Translations under genes and position numbers: made by a program
The notes under the pieces: generated by a model
What the model was told of the DNA's origin: nothing
The model's input: the letters and a program-made list of their open reading frames with translations, nothing else
Databases searched by the model: none
In this document: positions 51,296 through 63,160 of the stretch, in pieces
Numbering within the stretch: the stretch's first letter is position 1
How the letters are laid out: every line of letters begins with the position of its first letter
NCBI GenBank assembly: GCA_030549205.1
Contig: JAUKTV010000004.1
Coordinates: 1,364,001-1,428,000, forward strand
DNA from: Apiosordaria backusii
Lineage: Eukaryota; Ascomycota; Sordariomycetes; Sordariales; Lasiosphaeriaceae
Length of the DNA stretch: 64,000 nt
Direction of reading: 5' to 3'

Positions 51296-54200
51296 ATGGC
51301 GAGCAGTGAGACCAGACAGGCAACTCAGCTCCTCCAGGCTCAGCGAGCCCTCGACCGTGACGAACAGACCTTCGGCTGGCTCAAGAACCGCTTCTCCTCT
51401 CAGGCTGGCACCGAGTTTAGCCATCGCGAGATCAACAAAGTCTTGACAGAGGTGGTAGAGTCGGACGGATCGCTGGGCGTTGTCAAGGCTTTGCTCTCAC
51501 TGGGTGCCGACGTCAACTTTGTTCGCCGGCGAAACTCTACCACTTGGAATAAGATTGCTCAGCGACACCACCAGAATGAACGGAGCGATATTTTACTCCG
51601 AGCCACCATCAAGTGTCGACCAGAAACAGTTCATGTGCTCGCCGCGCACGCCGACCAACAAAACCTCGACAGTGTCCTCCATCACGCAATAGCCAGAGGC
51701 AACCTGGCCATCATTCGCACCTTGCTGGATCACGGAGCGAGTCCCGTCTACCTACACGATGACTTTCAGGGTGCCGTATTTCGCGACAATGTGGACCTTA
51801 TCGAGGTTCTTCTATCTGGTCACCACTTGCCATGTCTAGCTTGCCGCTCAACTGGACTTCGCCTGGCGGTGGCCAATGGGTCCGTTGATGTCATCCGTCT
51901 TTTGTTGAATCACTGGGCGGATGTCAACTATGGTGATGGGATTGCACTTATCCGCGCCGTAGAGGATTCCCGACCAGATCTCGTGGCCGCACTGATCTCC
52001 GGGGCAGTCAAACCCTCTCCCCGGACTTTGGATGCCGCTGTGAGCAGAGCCCAGAAAGTAACAAACGACCTCAACACATTTGGGTATGAGATGGTGGGCA
52101 TATGTTTGGCAGCTGGTGCTACTGGGCCGGCGACAACACACTTGATGACGGACGGTCTGATCGAAACGATAAGGCGGCGGGATATTCACCTACTCGAAAC
52201 GATACTGCATCATAGACGGGTTCCCGAGGATTATGAGGGTTTCGCTTTGGTGGAAGCCATTCGCACTGGTCAAGTAGACGTCCTTGCCAGACTCCTTGAA
52301 CTCGGCCCATCCCCACAGAGCCTCACGATTGCCATTTCACAGGCCATGAAAGTCAACCACAGCGACGAGCGATATGGAATTATTGACCGTCTGATCGACG
52401 CGGGCGCCCAAGGAGTTTGTGTAGCGGAAGCCTTGATCAATGTTGTCCACTGCCTCGTTTCCGAGTCTAAGCGTGGGGATGGCGCCGCTAGAGACCGGGA
52501 CCTTTGCCTCTTCAATCTGATTCTGCATGACGGAAAGGCTGATGTCAACTATCGCAAGGGCGAGGCTCTGCAGATTGCGGTACGGTCTGCATGCACTGAC
52601 ATTGCTGAGCAAATTGTGGCCCGTGAGCCGTCTCCCGAGTCACTCGGCGCTGCACTTGGCTGGGCTATGGGTATGGAGGATAAGTCTCAAAAGCAGCACT
52701 TGGTTGAGCTACTTGTTCGCCATCCTATCGACGAATCCGCCAGTGGAAAAGCGTTGGTTGAGGTGTTCAAGAATGACTCTGGAAACACGTAAGTGGTGAC
52801 AAAGCTTGTCCCTTTGACGAAATATCACTAATACCGGTCTAGAGAGCTAATACAGCTGCTTCTCACTCGCGCGTCCGTCAATTACAATAACGGAGAGGTC
52901 TACATCTATGCGATTCGAAACTTTCGCCCCGAGACCTTTCACCTGGTTCTTGGCCAAGGCATCAGCTACAAGGCCCTGTTTACGCTTCTCATGGAGGCAC
53001 TCCGTGCCCCAAGAACAGAAAGGAGAACGTTGCTGGACGAGGTCATGAGCAGGTTCCAACTTGATCATCTTAATATGGCCCTCAAACATGTAGTCTTGGA
53101 ACCAAAACCAGATTTGGTGCTTGTCAAAACTCTGCTCGACTCTGGTGCGGAGCCGACTCACGACAATGGCGTCTGCATCAAGAATGCGGCTTGCAATCTC
53201 GAACGTGATCTCTTGCATCTCTTGTCAGGATATGCCGGGAAGAATCCGGAGCTTTTCACACAGGCCTTTGCTGCAATTCTCAGTCGAGGCAAGCAGTGGA
53301 TTGCGTTCGAGCACGTTGATACCATCAGAATTATTCTGAAACACGGCGCCTCTCCCCAAATCGCCAGCAGGGCGATGATGGACGTGGTGGATCAACTTGC
53401 TTGCAGCGATGATCAGGCTACTCTGTCAAGGGCGCTGTTGGACAGTTTGTTTGCCGCTGGGGCGGATGTCAACCACGAGAACGGGAAGGCGGTTGGAATG
53501 GCAGCCTCAAGGGGAGACCCGCTTCTCCTCGATTACTTGCTGAAGCAAAAGGCCGATGCTACTTCTGCAACACTGGCGCTTTCTGCCGCTATCATGGCTC
53601 ATCATTCCGAGTCTCTACTTCTCGGAATTCTCAACGTCATGGCCCAGCCAGGTTTGCCTACAGACTTCAATCACTCACTCCCTGGCATGCCGCACCCGCC
53701 GATCATTCTTATTCTTAAGTCTTACGGAGACTCGGTTGCGATTGTGCATCGTTTGGTGAGGGCCGGGTGTCGCCTAGACTCGACAGTCTTATCGGTCTGC
53801 GATACAGACAAGGGTGTCCAGGCAGAGGTCGAACCGGTCAACGTCTTGATGTGGGCATTGCTGCAAAAAGACGAGGTGATTCACACAACTGTCATCGAGG
53901 CTCTCATTTGCCATGGGTGTAAGTATTATCCCCTCCATTTGATGATAGGTCCTGGATTTCACCTAACAAAGTCAGCCGATCTTACGTATGCGACTCCTGT
54001 ATCCAGAACGACTCCATTCTTGGCCGCTGTCAAATCAGGAAGGGTCGAAGTTGTAGAGATGCTTCTCACCTATGGGGCTAAGGTCAACGTCAAAGACAAT
54101 CTTGGTCGCTCGCCGCTCTTCTTTGCTTCTCGTGCAGGGGATATCGATATGATCGCAACGCTCTTGAAGCACAACCCTTCTGTTAATGACGGAAGTCTCC

Positions 54201-55465
54201 ATGAGGCAGCTCGCAACTTCCACCCCGATGCGATGAAGATGCTTCTCGACGCCGGCCACGATGCAAATTATCGTTCAACCAAACACGGCGGGCGCACTGC
54301 GCTTGGAGAGGTTGCCCTCAAGTCGGTTTTACCCCATGACATCTCTCTTGCAGATGAGAGTCTTGACATCCTTGCCTCCGTTGACGCAAGCCCTTTGCTC
54401 CAAGTCCGTGGAAAAACTGTCATCTTTCTGGCTCTTGACAACCAGAATAACGAGGCCATTACTCGTGTGCTCTTGGATCGTTTACTTTACAAGACTCTCA
54501 ATAGCCATGAGAACACGTATCAAGAGGGCATTTATCACTACTCGCCAACAATGTACATCATGAAAGGCATTCTACTTGGGCCTCGCTCGCCAGGCCTGAT
54601 TCAAATGCTTCAAGAGCAAGGTGTCGAGGACAGATTCTACGCCACCATCGAAGAGACACAGCCGCCAGATGCAGTTGGCTTGCCGGAAGATATTCGTGAC
54701 TACGAGCGGGAACGACGAGCCTGGGAGCAACGCAACCGTCGCGCCGAGGAAAGCCACGGGAATGACCTTCGACGCGTGACAGAGAAGGCTCAGGTGTACG
54801 CCCAGATAGAGGACCAAACGCACAGTCGCAGTGTGCGGTACCGAGACGAGCACTCTCAACAAAGGCGTAAGGAACGCAGCTTGGATCACCAACAAACAAC
54901 CTTTCTCAAAGCAGACAGGCACCATAATGATTCGCATATCAAAATCAGCGAAGCGAACGTCCAATCGGGGATTAGGTGGCAAAAACACAACGACAACTTG
55001 GCCATGACAGACCAGAAGCGGAGTGCTTCTCTAGCCCACCGCCAACAAATACATGTCCAGCACATTGAGGAGCGCAGGCAAAAGAACAACGTGGCGTTGG
55101 AACATAAGGAGCTTCGGCATGCAAAGAGCTTGGCCCACATGCAGGACATTCACAGACAACGGTGGGACGAAAAGGAAAACTTCAATTATCAACAGCTGCA
55201 GTTCCAGAGTCAAAGGAAGATGCAGGATGTGGAATACAATAAATGGCAACGAGACCAGGACTTACAGGCGTACACTGCAAGGAACCAGCTGGATACAAAC
55301 AGTGCAAGGGCGAGACACGACATGAACATGACGGAGCTGAGGACTCAGAGAGGAAATATCATTGGGCAGGTCAACTTGGAGGAACTGAGGAGGTGGCAGC
55401 AGCAGACTAATATGCTGCCAGCGCAACAGCAAGGGCATGGGATGGCGAGGAGGCTGCTGGCGTAG
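51296..55465 (+). CDS. Large ankyrin-repeat protein with long charged C-terminal helix
   Basis: Predicted 1,352-aa protein. Exons are 51296-52788, 52843-53918 and 53976-55465. Degenerate ankyrin repeats cover most of the first 1,000 residues, for example LSLGADVNFV, RTLLDHGASPVYL, RLLLNHWADVNYG, LDSLFAAGADVNHENG. Clearer repeats lie near 54000-54280: FLAAVKSGRVEVVEMLLTYG, then DNLGRSPLFFASRAGDIDMI. From about residue 1100 the protein becomes a long helix rich in Gln, Arg, His and Glu, probably a coiled coil. The 57-bp intron at 53919-53975 has a GTAAGT donor, a CTAAC branch site and a CAG acceptor; it is a multiple of three and stop-free, so it can be missed. Ankyrin arrays mediate protein binding. 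No effector or NACHT domain is seen, so the function is open. Confidence 0.8.
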
Positions 55466-55898
55466 TGTGCTGGGTCGTTTTCATCGAGGGTTCCGGAGGT
55501 GAAAGGGCCGCTTGTTATTGTTTGAGCGATCAACTTTTGTTTTAGGGGCGTCAAAGGTAGAGGGTCAGATACCACAGGTCTTAAGGTTGGAGCATAGCTG
55601 ATGCATTTATGATAATGATTCATGAGATTCACGCAGCCACATAGTTTTCACTTGAGTCTTCTGCAGGATTGTTTGTTGTAAACCAAGTTTAGGTGTCCCA
55701 ATTAAGCCCCGGTGTTTCCCAAAGTACGTATGTCCAGTATAACCCCAGTATGCACTCAAAAGGTGATTGTGTATGTGCGCGTCACGGTCCATGTCCCCTT
55801 TGGCTCTCGACTAGAGCGATGCGTAGAAGTGGGTGCTGCTAAAGGAAACAGAATTGTAAGTATACCTTGTCAGAATTAAAGGAGATAGGCACGAATTC
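55466..55898. other. Convergent 3' UTR region
   Basis: Lies between the ankyrin gene (plus) and the LPMO gene (minus). Nothing recognised. Confidence 0.5.
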
Positions 55899-57087
55899 TT
55901 ACATATGAAAGATGAAAGAAACTACCAAAGCCATTAAGAGGCGCCAGTAGACAGAAGAAGACAACTTGTAAGAGAGAGCCCCGGTAGAATGCTTGTTGAA
56001 CCAATCAGGAAACTCCCTGCCTGGCTTCCAGTCGCCAATAGAGGGGACATAACTTGAGTCTGATTTATCTGAAATAAGAAAAATGAGAAAATAGAGTTGG
56101 CTTCAACTCTGTTCAAACAGAAAGAAAAGCGAGAAACGAGGAAAGAAGGAAGGGACGAGAGATGAAGATTGGATAGATTGTGTGCTTACCTCCTGAAGTA
56201 GACTGCGAAGTGGTGCTGGTTGAACCGGTATTGGTAGAGCTGGAGCTCGAGGTATCGCCTGGTGCTGCCCCAGGGCCACCGCCGTTAGCATTTCCGTTCC
56301 CATTGCTCCCACCAGTTCCATTATTGTTGCCGGTGCTGTTACCACCACCACCACCCCCTGACTTACCCCCGGAATCCCTACTCGAAGTCCCACACCTCCC
56401 AACCGGCGCCGTCAACTTCCCACTTCCCCCCTTTTGTATATCATCCCCCGGGTTCGGGAAAAGCACATCAAACATTTCCACGGTGCTACACCCATTACCA
56501 ATATTCGCTTTGAAAATCTCCGGCTTGGTTGCCCACCCACTTTTCCCTCCTGATCCACCACCATTGACAATATCAACAACCGCGCAGTTCATATACATCT
56601 CCCTATTCCCCACATTATTAAACCACGTCCAAGCAAACACCGCCTTTTTTGTCGCCGGGACATCACCGGGGATGTTAAAACTGTAGCTCTCCCTCAGTGG
56701 ACATCCGCCCTCGTAGCTTCGCAGCACCTTGAAAGTTTTGCCTTGATCGATAGACAAGGAGGCCTGGCAGGACCCGCCGTTGTGGGTGGCGCCTCCGTCC
56801 ATGGTGAAGGATTGGGTTGAGCCGGCTGGCCAGGTTGCTACGGGGTCGCCTTGCGGGGAGAGGGAGTACATGTCGAAGTTGGGGCCGCAGGGGTAGTTGG
56901 AGCCGGAGGAAGAAAGCGGGTTGTTGAGGTTGTAGTCTATGTCGGTGTTGGTCATGTGGGGGTTGTGTTTTGATCCGAGGGGGGGAGGGGACTGGATGGC
57001 CATGTGGGCGGTGACGACGTGTAGGAGGGGAGGGGTGACAAGGAGGAGGAGGATGGTGGTGAGGTTGGGGAGGAGTTGGGGTTTCAT
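55899..57087 (-). CDS. AA11-like lytic polysaccharide monooxygenase (LPMO)
   Basis: Predicted 355-aa secreted copper enzyme, exons 57087-56190 and 56068-55899 (minus strand). The signal peptide ends at VVTA, leaving His at the mature N-terminus (HMAIQSPPP), the first half of the histidine brace. The second His is in GGATHNGGSCQ, and AVFAWTWFNNVGNREMYMNC is the AA11 core with the axial aromatic region. AA11 enzymes cleave chitin oxidatively; the substrate is inferred from family. A Gly/Asn/Ser/Thr linker follows. Splicing of a 121-bp intron adds an exon encoding DWKPGREFPDWF and a hydrophobic end. Without splicing the frame ends 24 codons later in another hydrophobic tail (FLLSSFLAFLSV). Both forms could be membrane or GPI anchored. 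Confidence 0.82.
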
Positions 57088-58427
57088 CTTGTGTGGTAGA
57101 GTGTAGACAGTGGTGTTGAGAGATGAAAGTCGAGTCGTCTTGTCGATTTTGTGGATAGATCGTTGGGAGGGTAGATTGTTGGGTGAGAGAGAAATAAATA
57201 AACAGGAATCGGTACAAGAGAAGGTATCTTTTATATGGTTTCAGCAGTGATAGTGACAGGTGGTGGTGAAGTCGCCTTACTGAAGCCGTAACGGCTGGTA
57301 AAGCTGGCAATTCACTTCAGAAAGTCGTAGCCACCGAAGAGATACAAACAATGTGCGGATTAGGGCTAGTGAACTGAAGTCGGTGTTGAAGGGCGAAATA
57401 GTCAATAGCATGTGTTGCTTCACCACACAGACGGAAGGTCCGACTTGCATGGAACCTCAAGCTGCTGCTAATGCTCTGTTTTGACTTGCTCCCGTCGACA
57501 CTCACAACAACAATGGTCGGGTTTTAGAATCCACAGAAACAAATAATAGTGGGATACTGGCTTTCGAGCTTTATTTGAAACCCTTATTTGTGTCATCTTG
57601 ACAACTGGCATGTCTGAATCACCAAGTTGAGCTGAAAGGGATGGCATGAAAGGGGTAAGGTTGCTAGGCGACGTCTGGAATGCTCGTTCAAACAGCTGTG
57701 ACCTAGACTTCACAGCACTGTCTTGGCGACATGGGATATCTTCATCATGACGGCTCTGAAGCGATGGAAGGACATGCGAGATGGGGTAAGCACTTGGGCG
57801 ATGAAAGGTCCACAACACCTGCCTGCTTGCACAAGTTTTCACTGCCAGAGTACCGAGTTGTCTCTCTGGTGCTCCAAACACAGGGGTGACATCGTGCCCA
57901 CTTCTATTCAACATCTCATCAATGGTCTGAGTGCCTGAATAAGAACATAGAGGAGTGAGGCTCGAAGTAATGTCCCGTTAAGCATTGTCTAACATTGGCA
58001 GTAGGGGACTCCAGGCTGCTCCAGTTTACGAGAGTGTTCTACATCAGATTACTCCGTAGTCATGAAGAATCGCGTAAGCAGGCTAGCAGGTAAACAAGCG
58101 ACGTACATGGTCACGTGAACCTAAGCTCCCGCTCCTCATCCACACCGCCAAACCTCTTGTGGTTAGCCCAGCCGCACGGATCAGGAAGCGGATGTCACCC
58201 CTGTCGGTCCGGTTCCACTGTGGATCTTGAATCAGCTCCAGCAACCAGCCGCTCCTCCACTCATCCATTCAACTCATGCCCCCAGCTCACTCAACCATCA
58301 CCTACGAACCCTTCACTCTCATCATTGCTGCCCCCGCTGTTTCTTGTTTTCCAATCTTTACAGACTGAACTTGTTCAGCGACTTATAAACAATCTCCACG
58401 CATGAGCTAGCACACCGAAAAATCATC
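57088..58427. other. Divergent promoter region
   Basis: About 1.3 kb between the LPMO gene (minus) and gtr1 (plus). No supported gene. The stretch just before 58428 is the gtr1 leader. Confidence 0.5.
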
Positions 58428-59758
58428 ATGTCAGACTTGGAGACGACATCGGGAAGCGGTGGCCCAGCGGGGGTCACGGATGGCCCGATAGGGGGAGCTC
58501 CAACAACTCAAACTCAGCTCAAAAAAGTCAAGAAACAAAAGGTTCTTCTCATGGGGAAGAGTGGTTCTGGCAAATCAAGTATGAGAAGCATCATCTTCTC
58601 CAATTACCTTGCCCGCGATACCCGCCGGTTGTATGTGGTCCCCTCATCCCCCCTTATCTCAGTCAAGCTTACTGACACAATTGATCCAAAAATAGAGGCG
58701 CAACAATAGACATTGACCTCTCCCACGTCAAATTCCTCGGCAATCTCACCCTCAACCTCTGGGACTGCGGCGGCCAAGAAGCTTTCATGGAGAACTACCT
58801 CTCTCAGCAACGCGCCCACGTCTTCAGCAACGTCGGCGTCCTCATCTACGTCTTCGACATTGAATCCCGTGACGTCGAGCGCGACCTCGCAACCTACGTC
58901 AACATCATCTCCGCCCTCGTCCAATACTCCCGCGACGCCCAAGTCTTTGTCCTGATCCACAAAATGGACCTCATCCCACCCCAAATGAGAGAAGACGTCT
59001 TTGTCCAGCGTGTCGCCCTCGTCAGGAAAAAAACCGCCGAAGCAGTCGCCATAGTCCGGAAAGCTTCTCTCTCTCAACCACAACAACAAACCTCGCTCTC
59101 ACCGCAACAACAACAACCAGGATCGACCTCCCCCACGACCCTCCCCTCGGATCTCGAAATCGACATGCAGCTCTTCGCCACCTCCATCTGGGACCAGTCC
59201 CTCTACAAAGCCTGGGCCTCCATCATCCACGATCTCGTCCCCAACCTAGCCGTGATCGAAACTCAGCTCGCTTCCTTGGGCGTGGCCATCGACGCCGACG
59301 AAATCTTGTTGTTCGAGCGCACCTCCTTTTTAGTCGTATCCAAGTGGGCCTCCCGCGAAGGGGAAACGAACCCCTGGGGCGACCGCTTCGAGCGCATGTC
59401 CAACATCCTAAAGTCGTGGAAGCACACCTGCAGCAAGTTCACCGGCACCCCGCGCAACGCCGAGCAGTTTTGCGAGTTTCAGTACAAGATGGGCAGCACG
59501 TTTGCCATGTTTGTGACGAAATTCACGACCAACACGTACATTCTTGTCTGCATGCCGCCAGGGGAGGCGAGGTTCAACAGCGCAAAGTTGAACGTGGCGG
59601 CGGCGAGGCCTTGGTTCAAGTACTTGGATGGGCCTCCTGCGGGAGTGCTTGGTGGTGGTGGTGGCGGTGGATCAGTGGCGTCGGTGCAAAATCCTTATGC
59701 TGTTGGGTCGCTTGTCTTTTCTGGAGGGGAGCGTGGGGTGGGTAACCCGGACAGTTGA
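58428..59758 (+). CDS. gtr1: Rag-family GTPase Gtr1 (RagA/B type)
   Basis: Predicted 421-aa GTPase at the vacuole that, as a heterodimer with Gtr2, signals amino-acid supply to TORC1 (known role of the family). Exons are 58428-58630 and 58696-59758. The P loop is GKSGSGKSS at 43-51; the switch II region has WDCGGQEAFMENYL, and the guanine-specificity motif is HKMD, as in RagA. The C-terminal roadblock-type domain spans about 240-380. A Gln-rich insert (about 59085-59120) and a Gly-rich tail are lineage features. Exon joining restores LGATIDIDLSHVKFLG. The protein is longer than yeast Gtr1 (310 aa), mainly by the insert and both termini. Confidence 0.93.
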
Positions 59759-60147
59759 GCACAGCAACGGACGAAAAGGATTCAGCGGTTTTTTGCTTCT
59801 TGTTTTCTTGTATTTATGGTAATGGTGGAGAAAAGGATCTTGCCAACAGGGTGTTGGGATAGTACCACAGCAGCGGCGTCAAAGGTGTTCAAAATGGTTG
59901 GGCAAATAAACATATGGCAGCATGTAATGTTGAGAAAGTTCGTTGTTCCTTTCATCTGCGCCTTGCGAAAAAGGGCCACTTTGGTGTCTCAAGGACTGTG
60001 CAGCTCGTTTATCTGAAAAGCTAGCAAATACATGCTAATCCATCGCTTGATCTATCGCCATCCAATCATCAAAACGCCCCTGGTACAGATACCTGCCCCA
60101 ATGTTATCCCACGTCAAGATGCCGTGCTGCCTGTTATGCCACATCGC
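59759..60147. other. Convergent 3' UTR region
   Basis: Lies between gtr1 (plus) and shp1 (minus). Nothing else seen. Confidence 0.5.
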
Positions 60148-61535
60148 TCATTTCCACTTCACAACCGCTGTACCACCCTTCTTGAACTCAGGAAGTTCGC
60201 CAAGCACCAACTCCTTGTCCTCGTGGTCCTTGTTCGGGAATGTGGTGGAAAGAACCCACGGACGAGCCGAGAGTGAGGAAGACGAGCGGCCAATAAAGTC
60301 ATAGACATCGCCAACGGTCTGCGTCGGATTGAAACGAGCTGGCATACGGGTTCCGTCGGGGAGCTGAATGCGCAGCATCAAAGTAGGCTGCGCCTCATCA
60401 ACTCCAGTGCTAGGAGCCTGGCTGGCCTGAGATTGGGAAGGAATCGGGACTGGAGCGGACAGAGTCGGGGTTACTTCGCCGGGTACTGGGCTACCCAATC
60501 GACGGCCCTCGCCGCCGAAGGGGCGATAGATTTTAGGAAGAGGGCAGTAGTTTTCATCGTGCTGCTGAAGCTTGACATCGACCCTCTGGTCCATGCGAAC
60601 ATTCATAAGGTGGATTGGTGCTCGTCCGTTCCGAATCATGTCCAGATCGCTCCTGTTCTGAGGATCGTCAAATCGACGAAGCTCGCCATCATCGATGCTG
60701 AAGCCGTCGCGCCAAATATGAAGAATCCGCTCCTGTACGGGCCCCGTTGCGGCAGCTGAAGAAGCAGCTCTGGGACCGGGAATAGTGCGACTCTCTACAC
60801 CGTCTCCGCCCAATGTTTGACCGGAGCCACTAAAGCGGCTTGATGAAGGACCTGCCGCAGGAGAAGATTCAGGATCGTGCTCGGTGGCATTCCTGTTTGT
60901 GCATATAGTTTAGTAATCAGATCCAGGCATGAAGAGACGCGAATGACATGGTGGCGCTTACGCTTTGGCCTTCGCAACGATATCATTGATCAACCGTCTT
61001 GGATCGCTAGACCGCTGGGCTGGATCCTGAACAGCAAGACCTGACTTCTCTCCACCGGCGAACAAGTCTCGAGGACCTCGTCGGCCCTCTTCATCACTGT
61101 TTTCGTCGTCATCATCATCGTCATCGTCATGGCTGTGGCCACCACCCAGTGAGCTCAAAGTCGCAAGACCGCGGCGCTTAACTGGTTTCTTGGAAGCGGA
61201 TGAAGATGCGCTGGCATATTGGGGGGCCGGTCGTCCATCCAATGTCCGTGGACCAGTATACTCTGAATCAGCAGTCGTCGTAGCGGGAGCGCCGGTTGAA
61301 GAGGGGGGGCTTCGTTCGCCTTCGTCAAGATCACCGTAGAAAGCCGCGGCGGCGGTGTTGACATCCCAATTGGTCGCTGTCAAATACTCTGTAGCCTAGG
61401 GGGGATTCAGTATTAGAGTCTTGCTACGTAGGCAAGTTGAAAACCGTGCTGGATCAAGATACGTACCTGTTCGGCTGAAGCGCCTGTCAACTCACAAAAG
61501 TTGCTGATCAACGTGTCGTGGTCTTGATCCGCCAT
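60148..61535 (-). CDS. shp1: UBX-domain Cdc48 cofactor Shp1/p47
   Basis: Predicted 415-aa adaptor of the AAA ATPase Cdc48/p97 in ubiquitin-dependent degradation, membrane fusion and autophagy (family role). Exons are 61535-61467, 61395-60962 and 60892-60148 (minus strand). The N-terminal UBA-like domain is split by intron 1 (ISNFCELTGASAEQ joined to ATEYLTATNWDVNTAAAAFY). An acidic, Asp-rich stretch and RGPRDLFAGGEKSGLAVQDP follow. The SEP domain covers about 200-280 (WRDGFSIDDGELRRFDDP, MDQRVDVKLQQH), and the UBX domain is at the C-terminus (LMLRIQLPDGTRM, DVYDFIG, FPNKDHED). The order UBA-SEP-UBX is diagnostic for p47/Shp1. Exon 1 is short but has a canonical GTACGT donor. Confidence 0.94.
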
Positions 61536-62152
61536 GGTGAGCGTTTGTGTGATTGAACCAGTAAGTTACGGGAATCTAAGGGAAGAGGGAAATGTCGTTT
61601 TGTAACAGCTAAGAATCGATGCTTGATACGTTGTTCGTGAGTTGGTCCGGTCTGGAAAGCTTAGTTTGATAGATTGGGAAATGGAAGGTAATCAGGCAGC
61701 TTAAGGGCGACGTGACGAACGACGCACGGCCAGGCGCCTGCTTGCCCCGCCATCCAAGTGCTGACCCCGCCAAAGAGGAACGGCCTCAGGTCCCAAACGA
61801 AGGTTTCGTGTTACAGAACCATGATGCCTACAAAACCAGAAAGTTCCTTTCAACATTTACCTGGCTTATACTGGTTAGAAGAGGATTACTCCCGAATACC
61901 ATGATCTTGACGTTCTGCACTCAACAAAGGGAGCTGTGAAGCCCAAACAGCAGCACTGAATACATCAGCCAAGCCGGATTATCCAGCCCCCGACCGCCGA
62001 CCCCCTAACCGAACGTGACTAGCTCCGGCAAGCGTTTTGCGACGTCGTGCCTCGCGCATCTCCGGACGTCGGCGTAGTGATCCTGTCTCGTCGTCGCCGG
62101 CAACCCAAAAAAAAAACCAGCAGCCGGAAACAGACCCAAATTTGATACCAAG
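61536..62152. other. Divergent promoter region of shp1 and mim1
   Basis: No supported gene. Confidence 0.5.
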
Positions 62153-62598
62153 ATGGCCTCTGACGAACCTCCAAATCCGATGGCCGAATCCGGCGTCACC
62201 ATCCGCTCCGACAGCGAGCAGTATTCCTCACCAGAGGAGCTGTCTACGTCACCACCCTCGTCGTCGTCTCCGGCCATCATCCTCTACCAGCCCCCCACCT
62301 TCTGGTCTATCCTCCGCGGCGCCGCCATCAATCTCGTATTGCCATTCATCAACGGCATGATGCTTGGTTTCGGCGAGCTCTTTGCTCATGAGGCGGCCTT
62401 TAGACTGGGATGGAGCAACACAAGGGTATGCTCCGCCCAGCCTCTATCCAGCGCTTGTTCGAATGGCATTGCTGACATGGTGCTCTTGAACAGATATTTC
62501 CTCTCACCAGGCGACAAGCGCATCCAATTGGGCCCGGTATAGAAGTGGTCGAGAAACCCAGGCGGAGAGAACTGGACGACCTGACGAGCTTGGAATGA
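62153..62598 (+). CDS. mim1: Mitochondrial import protein Mim1
   Basis: Predicted 125-aa outer-membrane protein, exons 62153-62425 and 62494-62598. A polar Ser-rich cytosolic N-terminus leads to a single helix with the Gly/Ala-rich pattern FWSILRGAAINLVLPFINGM and MLGFGELFAHEAAFRLGWS. Mim1 forms the MIM complex with Mim2, which inserts helical outer-membrane proteins and helps TOM assembly (known role). The intron splits the C-terminal part. Splicing at GTATGC...ACAG replaces a non-conserved read-through tail with IFPLTRRQAHPIGPGIEVVE, a positively charged end that fits the family. The assignment rests on the helix motif and small size. Confidence 0.85.
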
Positions 62599-63160
62599 TG
62601 TGTGAGGATTGTTTGTTTGCTAGCAATAAACTCATGATACATCAAGATACCCGACAGCCGATATTTCCACGCTGCAATATGCAGCACCACCACGGTGACG
62701 GTGCCTAGGAGCATGAAAACACTGGTGCTTGGCAGTGCGGCAGGTCCAAATGGAAACTACATCATGGGACAACAACATTGCACCCTCAACTTAGTCCGAG
62801 AGACGAGAGGACCAGGTCCAGTCGGGCATTGTATATACACACATACCGGGTAGCACACACATAGGATTATACAGGCTAGTTGGGAAAACAAAGCGTAGAG
62901 AGTCACAATGTCCTTCATTGCAATTTATTCTTCTACAAGTCGGTTTGGAGGGGTTGATGTCTTCTGCACGGCTTCAATCGGGAGACGTTGGTCTTGGCAA
63001 TCGCGCGTCTCTTGTGAATCAATTGTGGGTCGCTTTGCGGCGGCAGGCAGCCGAACCTTTGCCGCGCGCGACATTCAAACCTACCAAAAAAAAAGTTAGC
63101 GAGCGAGTTGTCGAAGGCCAGTCTGGATTCTGCCTTGTTGCGGAAACCACCGAGACAAAG
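62599..63160. other. Intergenic, oxa1 promoter
   Basis: No supported gene. An ATG at 62909 opens a short frame with no link to the oxa1 frame, so the start at 63161 is preferred. Confidence 0.5.
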
